Source: Spirogloea muscicola
Lineage: Eukaryota > Streptophyta > Zygnematophyceae > Spirogloeales > Spirogloeaceae
DNA: 37,897 nt
Reading direction: 5' to 3'
Assembly (NCBI GenBank): GCA_009602725.1
Contig: WELB01000157.1
Span: 297,313-335,209, forward strand
Below, in pieces: positions 1-10,687 of the stretch. Made by a program: the position numbers and the translations under genes. Every line of letters starts with the position of its first letter. The stretch's first letter is position 1. Under the pieces are notes generated by a model. The model did not search any database, had not been told where the DNA came from, and saw only the letters and a program-made list of their open reading frames with translations.

Positions 1-399
1 CCTGCCCCCCCGCCCCGTACAAGGTCGCCGCACCAGTCCTTCGAACGGCCGGAGGCCCGCCGCTCGTCGAAGGCCCCGTCGCCCCACCTGCGCCTCTGGC
101 CTGGCGCCCACTCTGGCGGCCTCCGCGAGCCTACCGCTTGCTCCGCGCCCGAGCGCTCGCAGCGCCGCCGCCGCCGTGCTGCTGCCGCTGCCGCTGCTGC
201 TGCCGCGCCGCCGACCTCTCCGCCGCCGCCGGGTGCTCCTGACGCCTCCAACGGACACCGCTGCCAGAGCCGTGAAGCAGCAGCAGCCGGCCCGCCGATA
301 CTGCGCACCCTCACGGCGACTGGCCTCCCTCGTCCCCGTCGCTTGCTCCTTCCACGGGCTTGTGACTACCTGCGTCGCCTTCTTACCTGCATTGCCCGC
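1..399. other. GC-rich leader region before the NB-ARC/TPR locus
   Basis: This stretch is dominated by CCG/GCC triplets, with open frames that read as Arg, Leu, Ala or Pro runs. I see no ATG-started protein with family features. The same composition surrounds the 5' ends of the other genes here, so it most likely holds the promoter and 5' UTR of the gene whose ATG is at 400. It could also contain a preceding exon that begins outside the window. Confidence 0.4.
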
Positions 400-1560
400 A
401 TGGGCGTCTGCTTCTCCGCCGCCGCTGTCGAGGAGGCAACGCCTGAGACGGCTGCTCCGCTGGACAATGCCCAGCCGGCAAAGGGACCGCCTGTCACGTT
501 GCCTGGAAAGGGCACTCCAGACGCAGGTGCAAGTCTGCCGCCAGCAAGAACGAATGGACGTGCACAGCTCGACCACCCCACGACTGCCGGTGGCAGCAAG
601 GCGATGGATGAGGAGCAGGACAGTGGCTTGTTAGAGCCCCTCTCGGAGGACGAGACTCGCGGCCTGGAGCTGGAAGGCCTGCTGGCTGGTGTAGAGAATG
701 TGGACACGATTGTGGACTCTGTCAAGAGTGTAGAAATGGAGATGACCGACGACGCAGCTAAGCTATCGGGGATGTGGGGCGATGTCGTGGCCAACGCTGT
801 CGACAGCTCCTTGGGCATAATGGGGCAGGTTTGGCTGCCCTAAACCCAGCCCTAGGCCAAACAGCCTAGCGCAATTGACATCTCGCAGCCGCTGCAATGT
901 TAGGCTATGCATGTTGGGCCGGAATGCCAGCTTGCTGAGCCAGCTTAGCCTGTATCGAAGGAGATGTTTGCTGACCTACTTGCCATCCCAACTCAAATCT
1001 CACAAAGGTGGCCATCAACTTTGATTCTCAATATGTACAGATTTGAGGTATAATTAAACCGTGGGACCCTTGAGTTGGTCCTGACTCATCAGCACAATGT
1101 CATTCACAATCAGTGCCGTCATGTGGCGCAGGTTCATATGGTGGGCGTGGCCTTCCAGCTTGTGCGTAGCGTTGCCGCTGCTTTGAAGGCCAAGGGCGCC
1201 ACTGAGGAGCAGATGGGTAAGGTGTTGAAGGCCGTCACGCTGCTCCTCCCAATACTGAAGCAGATTGAAGCCTCCTCGGAGCACAGAGAACTTGTGAAGG
1301 AGTTACTCTGGGTCGCCACCCGCACAGTTGTCTTCATCCGTGCCTACTTGAAGCACTGGCGCTTTCAACTTTGCACGCAAGGTTAGCTGGGGCAGGCAGA
1401 GGAGCAGGGATGGCACTGCAGTATCACGCTTTTTCTGGCTTGACTTAGCAGATGTGACCTGCTTGCTGCAATTTCGCATGTCCTTTGACCACTGAAAGCT
1501 TGTATTTCTATCAGGCAATGCCTTGATGGCTTGTCCTCATATCATGTTCGTTGCACTTGC

Positions 1561-2594
1561 AGGCCATAGCGGCACAGGCCTACAGCGCGAGGCTGGCGGT
1601 GTACGAGGTGGACATTGACCGGCTGCAGCGTGTGCTTTTAGTGAGCATTGGAGCTAAGAACGAGTCAAGATGGGAGAGCCAACAGCTGCAATTCGAAAGT
1701 GAGGTGACAGCGAGAAGGGTTCAGGCGGAGGCCAAATTAATGCTGAATTGTCTGCCTCCTGACACCACCATCATCAACACCACGCCTTTTCCGCAAAATG
1801 TTGACTTCCTTGGCCGCGAGCTGCAGCTGAAAGCCTTGCACACACAGCTGATGGCCCATCATCGTGTGGCCGTCGGTGGCCTCGCCGGCATGGGCAAGAC
1901 GCAACTCGCAATTGCGTATGTGTACCTGCACCAGAGCCACTTTGTGCGCATCTTCTGGCTGGACGCCTCGAGCTCCAGGCTTACGGCTGCTTTCCTCGCC
2001 CTTGCTGCGCCGCTTGGCGTCAAGCTCATTGGAGGATGTGAGGACTTGGAGCAATCGACTCTGCCTGCAGGTGAAGGCTCAAGTCTGTGGCCGCAGGCTC
2101 ACCTGCATGTCTTGCAGGCTTCACAGGATCTACTGTCACTACCTTGCGGTTGTACTTGTTTCAGGGGAGATGAAATGTTTTGCACAGTCGTGCAGCGTGC
2201 CCTCACCTCAACTGCTTCAATGCCAGGCTGCGACATAGAGGAGCGGAATGTGACAGCTGTGCGGCTGGCCCTTGAGAACTGCCACGAGTCCACGCTGCTG
2301 GTCCTTGACAACCTAGAGCAGGTTGATGATGCGCTGGTCCAGGTGCTGCCAAACAGCGAGACATGCTGCATCCTCGTGACGACCCGTCTATCCGATGTCG
2401 CCAACTTCAAGGAACTACACATCGCGAAGCTGGCGGACAGCGACGCCATGGACCTGCTGCTCGGTGATGTGGCCGAGAAGCTGATCGCCGAGGAGCTGGA
2501 AGCAGCACAACAACTTGCCGTGCGGCTGGGTTACCTGACGCTTAGCCTGGCTGTCTCCCGGCGGATGCTCGCTCGTGGCGCCATTCTGCCCTGA
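1561..2594 (+). other. NB-ARC nucleotide-binding domain
   Basis: This open segment of the locus starts after a tttgcag-like acceptor (cttgcag, ending near 1560). It encodes a linker, then the P-loop GLAGMGKTQLA near 1876-1908. A Walker B/kinase-2 motif LLVLDNLEQ lies near 2296-2322, an RNBS-B-like CCILVTTR near 2365-2388, and a degenerate GLPLAL equivalent (LGYLTLSLAV) near 2527-2556. That order is diagnostic of NB-ARC ATPases. A candidate intron at 2071-2164 (gtgaag to tttcag) would break the frame, while retaining it keeps the frame open, so I left it in. The segment ends at the TGA at 2592-2594, although family-like sequence continues in frame beyond it. Confidence 0.8.
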
Positions 2595-3284
2595 AAGCTT
2601 CTGCAACGCCTGCAAGATGAAGGTGTAAGGACCTTTGCTAAGGAGCGCATGGATCCCTTCTTTCGGACGCACCCCGACCTCCTGTGACTCTTTGATACAT
2701 GCATCGAGCTGCTGGCAGAGGAATGCAGATTCTGCAGCCGCACACAAAGAGCTGGCAGTTAAGATGGTGTATGCGGCAGGCTGGTTTGCTACTGCGCCCA
2801 TCCCAGTGCCACTGCTAGCTCAGGCTGCTGTCCTGCAAATTAGAGAGGAGGGAGGCCTGACAGGAGGAGACGCCTTGAGTGACTCAGAGCATTCTGCAGA
2901 GAACAACACGAGGTCCATGGAGGAGGCAGAGCGATTGCTGGTGCATTGTAGCATGGCGGAGCGTGCCAAGTGCGGCTCTCTCGTTTTCCACCACCTTGTA
3001 CAAGACTACGGCAAGGCTAAGGGCGGCACAGAGGCTGGCACAGCCATGGTGACCAGCCTTTGCAAGCTCAGCCTAGACATTATGATTGATCAACTGGAAA
3101 TGCACCCCGAACACTTTGATCATGCCATTGATGTAACTCTTGGCAGCAGCTCTCGGCCCCCTGCACTCGAGCTCTCTGAGGAACAGGTGGCACGATTTAT
3201 GCAGCGGCCTGGGGTACAGCTGGTCGCCTACACTGGCGCCAGGGCTCTGGCAGCCGACACGCGCACTGCAGATTGCCGATCGTT

Positions 3285-4400
3285 TGGCTTATGTGGCAGA
3301 GAATCAGCTGAAGGGCTTCCCACTTGTACGCCTATCGGTTCTTGAAGGAAGGTGTTTTGTGCTGGGCCTGCTTGGACAGCACTTGGAGGCAGAGCGGCTG
3401 CATCAGCATGTGCTGAAGCTGCAGCAGCAAACGGCTGACATCTCTGAGCAATTTCGCAAGCAGTCACTGCTGAGGTATGTCAGGCACCTGGTCTTCACTG
3501 GCAAGTTGGAAGATGCAGAGCGGGCTAGCCGAAAGTCGCTGGACACTTTTGAGCAATTACGCGAGGAACCAGACTGGGTAGTCGCGACGCTCGTGGAGCT
3601 GACTTTCATTTGCAGCATGACAAACAGGCATCAAGAAGCAGTGGACGTTGCCCGGCGTGCCTTCATCATCGTAAGAGCAGGACGGGGCGACAGAAGACTA
3701 CAGATTTTCATTATATTGGAAAAGGTGGCATGGCTGCTGCAGAAAGTTGGCAAAGATGCTGAAGCGGAGAAGCATGCACGTGACAGCTTGGCCATGTGCC
3801 GAGAGCTATATGGCCCAAGCAGCGCTAGGACTGTCTCCTGCCTCACCACGCTGGCCGCCACTCTCGTCTCGCAGCAGAAGCAGCTGCCTGAGGCGGAGAC
3901 CATGATCAGTGAGGCGTGGAGCATCTTGAAGGGCTTCCAGAGCGTGGATCCTTGCAGGCTTGTTGACCTTGCTGTGGTTTTTGAGGAGCTTGGAAAAGAT
4001 TCTGAGGCCGAAATCCTGCTTCGCCAAGTACTCCAGTTCGTGGCGGGGAAGCTTGACTTCAAGCACACATTTGTGGCTACAGCGAATGTTCTCCTTGCAG
4101 GCCTGCTCATGCGCATCGATGACAAGCTGCAAGAAGCAGAGCGTCTGCTTGAGTCCTCTTTGAGCATCCAGCGCAGTCTCGTCAAGAGCAATAGTGATAC
4201 CAGATCAACAAGACACGATCTGGTGCACACACTGAATGAGCTTGCTACGCTCTACATCAAGCAGCAGCGCCCTGAGGAGGCAAAGAGGTTGTGGGCAGAA
4301 GGAATCTCCATTTGCGAGCAGGTTCAAGACCAACACAACACGTATTGGACTGGGGAAGTGCAGAGCTTTCACGAGTACAAGCTCCAATATGACCAGCCAA
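3285..4400 (+). other. TPR / kinesin-light-chain-like repeat region
   Basis: One long open frame, ending formally at 4606, encodes a series of about 40-residue helical hairpins. They carry TPR signatures such as HLEAERLHQHVL, KLEDAERASRKSL, RHQEAVDVARRAF, DAEAEKHARDSL, DSEAEILLRQVL, KLQEAERLLESSL and RPEEAKRLWAEGI. This is the pattern of NB-ARC/TPR and kinesin-light-chain repeats, which bind partner proteins. The repeats stop near 4320. The last ~70 codons (to 4606) are Gln/Arg/His-rich and probably not conserved, so the coding end is uncertain. The region is one base out of frame with the preceding 2740-3260 segment. Confidence 0.75.
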
Positions 4401-4656
4401 AACGTAGGCCATCTATCTCGCAAGGCAAGCGCGTTCAAGTCTTGAGTGCTTCCCACCTTGCCTCCTGGGCGCATCAACCTGCACAGCAACGACGTGGACA
4501 GCATCATTCCAAGCCCACATTTGTCAGTGGTAGCAACTTGGCAGCCGAAAATCGCCACGCTCGCCTGCCACAGCCCCGCTGGCAGTATACGGAGAACATA
4601 TTATAAGAAATTGTTGCATCATTGGGGAGTGTGAGTTTACATAGGATCGACAGTAG

Positions 4657-5640
4657 CTGTGAGCTATCAGGAACATGGGGCGATATGGTGGCCGAGTGCA
4701 CGGCCAAGTGCCCTAGCTTGGGCATCGTGGAAAAGGTTTGGCTCTCCTGACTCATTGCTAAGGCCCATCAGCCTGGTCGTGATTGGCAGCTCGCATTTGG
4801 TGCTATATAGACCTGAACTGAACGTGCTGCAATGTCACTTGCTGAGCCACTAGCCTGTTTCTAAGGAGGTGCAAACTGCCTCAACTGCGATCACCAAAAT
4901 GCTTGGACGTGGCATCCATTGTGTGCAAAATGTCTAGAAGCTGTTCTGACACCCAAGCTAATCCTTACATTATCTCAGCTCAATGATGCTGATGCCATTG
5001 TGTCCTGCAGCTTCACATAGTGCGCATGGCTTATTATATGTGCCTGACGTTGTAAACAATGCAATAATCAAGATTTCCATCCAGTATGAGTACGAGCAGA
5101 TGACGATATTGTGTAAAGCCCTCATAGAGCTCCACCCAACTCTCATGTACATTACAGAGGACCCCAACCAAGAAGAATGGATGAAGGATGCTGTGGAGGA
5201 ACTATGCTCGGTTGTCAGCAACACTGTCGCCTTTATCTTTGCTTACTGGGAGCACTAGCATTCCAATACTATATGCAAGGTCAGCTGCAAACTGGGAGGT
5301 GCAGGAGTCACACTGCAGTATCATGCTATTCTGGCTCAACAAATGTGTTTACCTGCTTGCGTGTAAATTGCAGACCCTGCAAATGACAGGAAGCTTGTAG
5401 CATCTTCTCGGGCATCTGCAAATCGTGATCTGCATGCTCACGCTTTGGATTTCTGTAGCTAAGATGTCCTGCTCCTCATATTTCAGAATGATGGATGGTG
5501 GATGCTGCATCTGCAGGACATAGAGGTACCGGCCTACAATAGTAAGCTGACAAAATACCTGGAGGACATAAGACGGCCGATGGGTGTTCTCTTCACGAAC
5601 ATTGTATTTCATGATTCACTTCATGACCTGGAGAAAGGAC
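4657..5640 (+). pseudogene. Decayed partial copy of the NB-ARC/TPR gene 5' part
   Basis: Three blocks align with the locus at 400. Block 4657-4735 (LSGTWGDMVAECTAK...) matches the end of exon 1 (LSGMWGDVVANAVD...) and is followed by the same donor gtttgg. Block 5011-5275 matches exon 2, including acceptor, donor and flanking intron sequence (cactgcagtatca). Block 5513-5590 matches the start of the next exon. The copy has a TAA soon after the exon-2 start, a frame change, and a TAG where the intact copy has TGG (after AYWEH versus AYLKH). No P-loop follows. It is therefore a truncated tandem duplicate, not a working gene. Confidence 0.7.
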
Positions 5641-5799
5641 CTGCAGAGCTCATTGGTGGCAGCAGATACTGTCAGGTCTAAATGGCGACCAGGAGAAGGA
5701 TGATGATAGTTGGCAGAAGATGCTGTCGGGTTGGAGGCAGGCAAAACATTTATGGTTGTGCAGACCGCCGCACTCATCCAGGCGCACCAAGTAGAGCCA

Positions 5800-6086
5800 T
5801 CATGCAGTGGGTTTTTCGTCGAGCGGAGGTTGCGACTCGTCTCAGCAGTTCTATGCAAAGATATTTTACGTGCACAGCACATCCAATGACAGCCTTGAAG
5901 CAGCTGCCCAGTTGACGGAGCAGAGTGGAAGTTAGTGGGCATCAACTTGATGAGCACAACGATCACAATTTCTCTGCTCTGCTTCTTAAGCAGTCCACGG
6001 GGCAGCATGACGCTTTTGTGGTCCTAGCAGGTGGCGTCAAGATGGCACAGCTATGGCAAGACATTCTCAAAAAACTGAAAGAGTGA
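5800..6086 (+). pseudogene. Unrecognised C-terminal coding fragment with one frame break
   Basis: Two adjoining frames look protein-like. One runs to a TAG just before 5940 and includes KIFYVHSTSNDSLEAAAQLTE. The next begins at about 5928 and includes ALLLKQSTGQHDAFVVLAGG before ending KKLKE-TGA at 6084-6086. A single-base indel near 5925 would separate them. I do not recognise the family. Its position suggests it is the tail of the duplicated NB-ARC-like pseudogene or of a gene captured with it. An intact homologue would be needed to decide. Confidence 0.3.
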
Positions 6087-7517
6087 CTATCACGTGCGTG
6101 AATGCACTGCAAGTCGAAGGAGCCCGTCCACTGTGCCAACTTCTGCTGCACCTTTGACCAAGCCCAATGACTACTGGCCACTGCGGTGTTGGAGCAACTG
6201 CCACAAGTAGCAGTGTCTCTTTTGGTCATGCCAACAGGGTTTTGCTTGGCAATGCCAACAGCATGGCACGTGCATGAATAATTGGCAGCATTGACATCAA
6301 CACATGGATATCGAGATGCTAAGCCGTCCTCGGCTACTCGCTTTGAGCCACTGAATTTCCTAGGTTCTATCATTTGGTCCATTGGATACGAAACAGTTGG
6401 TTAGAGATGAGAAATACTGGCTTCACAAATCGTCTTGCTGTCCAAGTTTTGATTGCTTGTGTCCCCAATGTGTGCAATTAACACATCTTGGCCAACACTG
6501 CAATTATCTTCTATTCTGAAGGTTTGCAGCATATGACTGTGCGAGTCAGCTACGGTCGAGGACTGTGTTCCGTATTTTGCACAAGGACCACCTCATAGGC
6601 CTCTATGTAGCATATCTCTCTCCTTCCTGATGCAGTTCTCGTTTCACAAAAACTCTTCAGGCCTCCAGATTCTCTACCTGGAGCCATGACATCGTCTGGG
6701 TTGCTGACATTCCCGCAAGCATCTGCATGCTTAGGAACAGGGGCAGTGTCCTGAATCAACAGGGGTACTGGGATGGGCGGCCCCTACTTTGGAAGCGAGG
6801 CGGAGGCGGATGATTGCATGGCTGCAGCAGCGTGGGTATCGGTGGCACACAGTGTCCACACTTCTAAGCATCTTACAAAGACGTGACCACGAGTCTTCAA
6901 CATGATGTTAGCAGGCACTTCCTCTGTAGTCCACGAAGCCACTTTGCGTCAGGTGAATTGGGTGCCCTTGGCACGCACATTTCACGTTTTCCACCATGTT
7001 GAGCAGACAAGCTGCTTGCCGCGGCCTGCATAGGACTTTACAGGTTGTGTGGTCACACTGGCAAGATTTCAAGCCCTTAAGCCCAACGTCTGTCAAGAAT
7101 GGTAAGCTGGGACAGAAGCTGTACTCGAAGATGAGTCAGAACAAAAAGTTAAGACCACAGACCGGAAGTACCACAGAAGCCACGCTTGCTCAACTCTATG
7201 GGTCTGACAACCTGGTCCAAGGTCAACGCCAATCAGCAGCAGCAGGGCCAGCACGATATAGAGATGAAGGCCTTTGCATGGTATTTGCATGCCTCGTCAG
7301 CCCTGTCTTTCTTTCCCTCAACTCATGAAAGGCAGCATGGCCGTACACCAAGCTTACTTTGCCAACGTGCCAACTCGTACTCAATGTGAAAATGACCATC
7401 ATGCAGAAGCTCAGATGCACAGCATTGTTGCTGAGAGCTAGGCCGAAGTTGAACTCATTCATCTCACCCTGCCAAGACCTTTTCCTGGTCTGACAGAAGT
7501 GTGTGGTGTACAAGATT
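6087..7517. other. No recognisable gene
   Basis: Short open frames occur on both strands, for example an ATG-started 110-codon frame at 6996-7328 (+) and a 139-codon frame at 5966-6382 (-). None shows domain motifs, family resemblance or convincing splice-phase extension. The part next to 7517 would carry the 3' UTR of the minus-strand dehydrogenase. Confidence 0.4.
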
Positions 7518-8000
7518 CTACTTGTCGTACAAGTAGACCCCCCTGCCAGCCTTCTTGCCTAACCACCCAGCGTCCACATACTGCTTCAAAAGCGGACATG
7601 GCCTGTACTTGCTGTCACCAAGCCCTTGATGGAGGACATTCATAATAGACAGGCAAGTGTCGAGGCCGATGAAGTCGGCAAGCTGGAGTGGACCCATTGG
7701 CTGCAAACCCCAAACCATAGAACAGCTTGAGGAATGTGTGGAAGGACAGGGCGCATGTATTCACATGAGCAGCTCCTTCATAGCAATAGCATGGCTTGAT
7801 GGCTAAGTCTATAGACATGCAGCTGTGCATGCTCGGCTTGTCCTACCTGATTTGTACCCAGTGTCATGCTGGTATCAATATCCTTTGCCTCAGCCACCCC
7901 TTCCATCAGCGCGTAGAAGCCCTCATTGACCATTGGCATAAGTATGCGATTGACAATGAAACCTGGATAGTCTTTGGCATATGTCACTGTCTTGCCTAGT
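7518..8000 (-). CDS. 3-hydroxybutyryl/3-hydroxyacyl-CoA dehydrogenase, C-terminal fragment
   Basis: Two exons are clear on the minus strand: 8000-7847 (acceptor gcgcag, donor CAG/gtagga) and 7700-7518 (acceptor tttgcag, stop at 7518). Together they encode the C-terminal half of 3-hydroxyacyl-CoA dehydrogenase. It includes [20 protein letters not shown], the [10 protein letters not shown] helix, the [19 protein letters not shown] junction and the [14 protein letters not shown] end. These are the substrate and dimer-forming helices of the NAD-dependent enzyme that oxidises 3-hydroxyacyl-CoA. The N-terminal Rossmann domain (about 180 residues) is absent. Upstream on this strand comes only ~45 bases of intron-like sequence, then GGC-rich DNA and an assembly scar, followed by a plus-strand gene. 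The loss is therefore either an assembly error or a truncated gene. Confidence 0.85.
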
Positions 8001-8072
8001 CTGCGCATGCAATCAAGTAGAAACTCAATGCGACATACTGTCACACAAGTTGAAGGGCCGTTGCTTGTCCTT

Positions 8073-8117
8073 GCGGCGGCGGCGGGGCGGCGGCGGCGGC
8101 GGCGGCTGCGGCGGCGG
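8073..8117. repeat. GGC trinucleotide run
   Basis: Nearly pure GGC triplets lie just left of the n/poly-T scar. Low-complexity reading frames across it (Pro, Ala, Arg runs) are not evidence for a protein. Confidence 0.8.
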
Positions 8118-8145
8118 GAAGCGGCTTCTGCGCTCGGCGACGCGG

Positions 8146-8146
8146 N

Positions 8147-8196
<50 letters not shown>
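8146..8196. other. Assembly scar: single n followed by 50 T
   Basis: One ambiguous base is followed by exactly 50 consecutive T in otherwise GGC-rich DNA. A natural 50-base homopolymer beside an n is unlikely. It looks like a gap end or a polyA-primed read end. It separates the truncated dehydrogenase from the DHHC gene, whose start codon is also missing. Confidence 0.75.
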
Positions 8197-8197
<1 letters not shown>

Positions 8198-8199
8198 TC

Positions 8200-10687
8200 G
8201 GGCGGGCCGGGGCGGCCGCCGCCGCCGCAGGCGCCTTTACCGCCGGGGCAGGTCGGACATGGCTGGCGCGAGCCCCTGCCCACAGGCCCGCCGCCGTCTG
8301 CCGGGCCTTACGCCGGGCCGCCTGGCTTGCCCGGCGGTGCTGGCCCTGCCTTGCCGCCGAGGAGGCACATCCACGTGCCGCCACAGCGCCCGCTGCCCCA
8401 CCCCTGGATGATCGTCGCCATCGGGCCCTGCATCCTCGTCACCATCATCTTCGTCTGCGTCGGCACTGGCATGGGCCTCGTGTACGCATCTCTCCTCTCA
8501 GCTGGCATAGCTTCATATTCTGAAGCTTCGGAGTAGGCATGCATGACGTGGTGAAGCAGCTGGCGCTGTATCATTCTCTTCAACGAGATCAAGGAGCAGT
8601 TGACGTTCTGTCAGGCTGGTCAAACGTTAGGGCAGAGGAGGTTGCTATCTGTTATCTTGACATGTTGCCGTTGCCATGATCTTGCACGCAGTCGTGGTCT
8701 ATGGCATGAGCTGCAAGCCTTTCCCTTTTTTGCGTCTGTTAGAGACGGGACTGCTCCAAGGACCTCTGATTGTGACGGCCCTCCGACACAGGCTCTTATT
8801 GCTTTGGCATCGTACGCAGTCACAGGAAGACTCCTGCTTGGCCAGTATATGTTTTGTGATCCTCTTGAATTGCTGCGACTGGTGTGCAGGTTACCTGCGC
8901 TTGACGGTGGTGGCCTCCGGACGGCCTTCTACATTGCTCTTGGAGTGTGCACTGGCGTCTGCCTCATCTTCTTGGTCATTGTCAACCAGGTTGATCCTGG
9001 CGTCATCAAGCCTCTGCCATACAAAGGTGCACCTTAACATCCCTTGGCGGCATCTGAGATTCATAACACCCGCTATGCTATGCACGTAAATTCTTCTTCA
9101 CTCCAATAGACAGCAGGACAGCAATAAGGTGTGCTCGTCGGACCTTTCCTACGTCTTTTGTCGTATGCACCTGGTCTCGGCTGTCTGTTTGTCAATTCAG
9201 TAATTGCAGGCATCGAACTGCTGGCAGATGAGAAGCTGGTGCGTATTGAAGCTGGGGAAATGCCAGAAGGTACTTACATTGACCATTACGGCCAGCTCTG
9301 CCAAAAGAGGCCTGCAGCAGATGGTCATGGCATTATTGAGGAGCGGTACTGCTTGACATGCAACATTTGGAGGCCCCCTCGTGCCAGTCACTGCCGGAAG
9401 TGTGGTCACTGCATGGAGGTATTTTGGTGAACCTTGTTTTGTGAAAGTGCATTCACACAAGTCAAGGAGCACAGCTGTTGAGATGAAGGCTTGTGAATTT
9501 TCGCACGATTGAGAGCAGCATGCGGAGTGCATAAATCTTCGAGACATCTCGACAATGCAATCTTGTTGATGCTTACAGTAGTTGTGTTGTCGTTCTTCTA
9601 ACTCTTGGTGGTGCAGAAATTCGACCATCACTGTGGAATAGTGGGCACCTGCATTGCCAGAAAGAATCAGCGCTTCTTTGTGGTCCTTTTGACCCTTGGT
9701 ACAATAGTAAGTCATCCTGTTACCATTATATCTACATATATCTCTCCTGAAAGCTATTTTCCCTCTGTAGTAAACTGCAGGCTAAAGCATGCAGTAACAA
9801 TCCTACATCGCTGACTGCAGGGGGCTGCACTGCTGCTTGCTGCCTGCATTATTTGGCTGGTCCAGCAAGCTTGGCACGGGTAAATTGTGAAACTTAGAGT
9901 ACATGATACTCATAGAACCGATTTTGCACCTCTGCGATGATTAGAAGTGGAGGACGAAGTCCTTGTTAGCATTGGATATTGCACCACCTGCATTTGGCAC
10001 AGTGACTTGATGTTTGTCAATCATCTATGTCCGTCTAGATGAGTGACGGACCAGATTGAGTTGCTATACGAGGTGTTGTACTGATCTAGTAAAGACACTC
10101 TTGTGATGTGGGGTACAGGACACATCCATGGAAATACTGGAGAACATATGTTGTGCTGCTTCTTGGCTGCCTGTACCTCTATACCTGCTTTGCTGCCGTC
10201 TTCACCCTGCTTCACTGTGCTCTCCTCTTTTGCGGTCAGTGTCTCAATTGAGTCTTCCTGGTCCCAGAGAGATTCTGCTTTCCCTTCGTATGTTTATCAG
10301 ATTCAAGTGAAGGGAGTGTGTTGTCAGCCATAAAGATGTCAGGGGCAAAGAAAAGCCACGTTGATCGTCACTTATGAGTAGACGGTCACATTAAGCAACA
10401 ATAGAGACTGACTTGCCTCATTGACTCTTACCTTTGCAGACGTCACAACGAAGCAGTACATACAGGCCCGCCACGCAGGGCAAAGGCTACCAAAACATAC
10501 ATTTAGTGAGCTCCTGCAGAATGCCAAGTATATGCTGTGTGCCGATATTGGCTGGAGATTCTCATCCAAGCTTGGGCCGCAGTGCCATAATAATCCGTCT
10601 CAGCAAACTCGTCCGGCCCCTGCTCCTTCCACCAATTCTGTGGGAGATTCAGTGGTTAATGATATTGGCAATGCTGTGCCAGAATGA
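8200..10687 (+). CDS. DHHC-type protein S-acyltransferase (palmitoyltransferase)
   Basis: A membrane enzyme that attaches palmitate to cysteines of proteins, usually at Golgi, ER or plasma membrane. Exons: about 8200-8481, 8890-9026, 9210-9418, 9617-9706, 9821-9879, 10119-10234 and 10440-10687 (stop). All phases agree. From the first in-frame ATG (8408) the product is 310 residues, but a Pro/Gly-rich frame runs upstream to the n/poly-T scar, so the true start may be lost. Order seen: TM1 (IVAIGPCILVTIIFVCVG), TM2 and the NQVDPGVIKP loop, then the Cys-rich domain (YCLTCNIWRPPRASHCRKCGHC) and FDHHC at 9620-9634. TM3, TM4 and an 80-residue tail follow. After DHHC come GIVGTC instead of the usual PWVGNC, and the TTxE-like motif reads TTKQ. 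Confidence 0.9.

Larger units (their letters stand above)
400..4400 (+). pseudogene. NB-ARC plus TPR STAND protein, damaged
   Basis: This is a signal-transducing NTPase of the NB-ARC/TPR type, lacking LRRs. Two N-terminal exons are supported: 400-828 (143 codons) and 1132-1381. The nucleotide-binding part is open from about 1561 to 2594 and the TPR part from about 3285 to 4400. The start at 400 gives MGVCFS, which fits N-myristoylation at Gly2 with a neighbouring palmitoylatable Cys. The next ~200 residues are mostly helical and unlike CC or TIR domains. Breaks are in-frame TGA codons at 2592 and 2685, and frame changes near 2730 and 3270, with family-like sequence continuing past each. The junction from 1381 to 1561 is off by one base in phase. 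Either the locus is a young pseudogene or the assembly has local errors. Such proteins usually act as oligomerising immune or stress switches; that role is inference here. Confidence 0.7.

Noticed and set aside
2071-2164. GT-AG intron inside the NB-ARC frame
   Set aside because: Donor and acceptor differ in phase, while the unspliced frame stays open; kept as exon with a caution.
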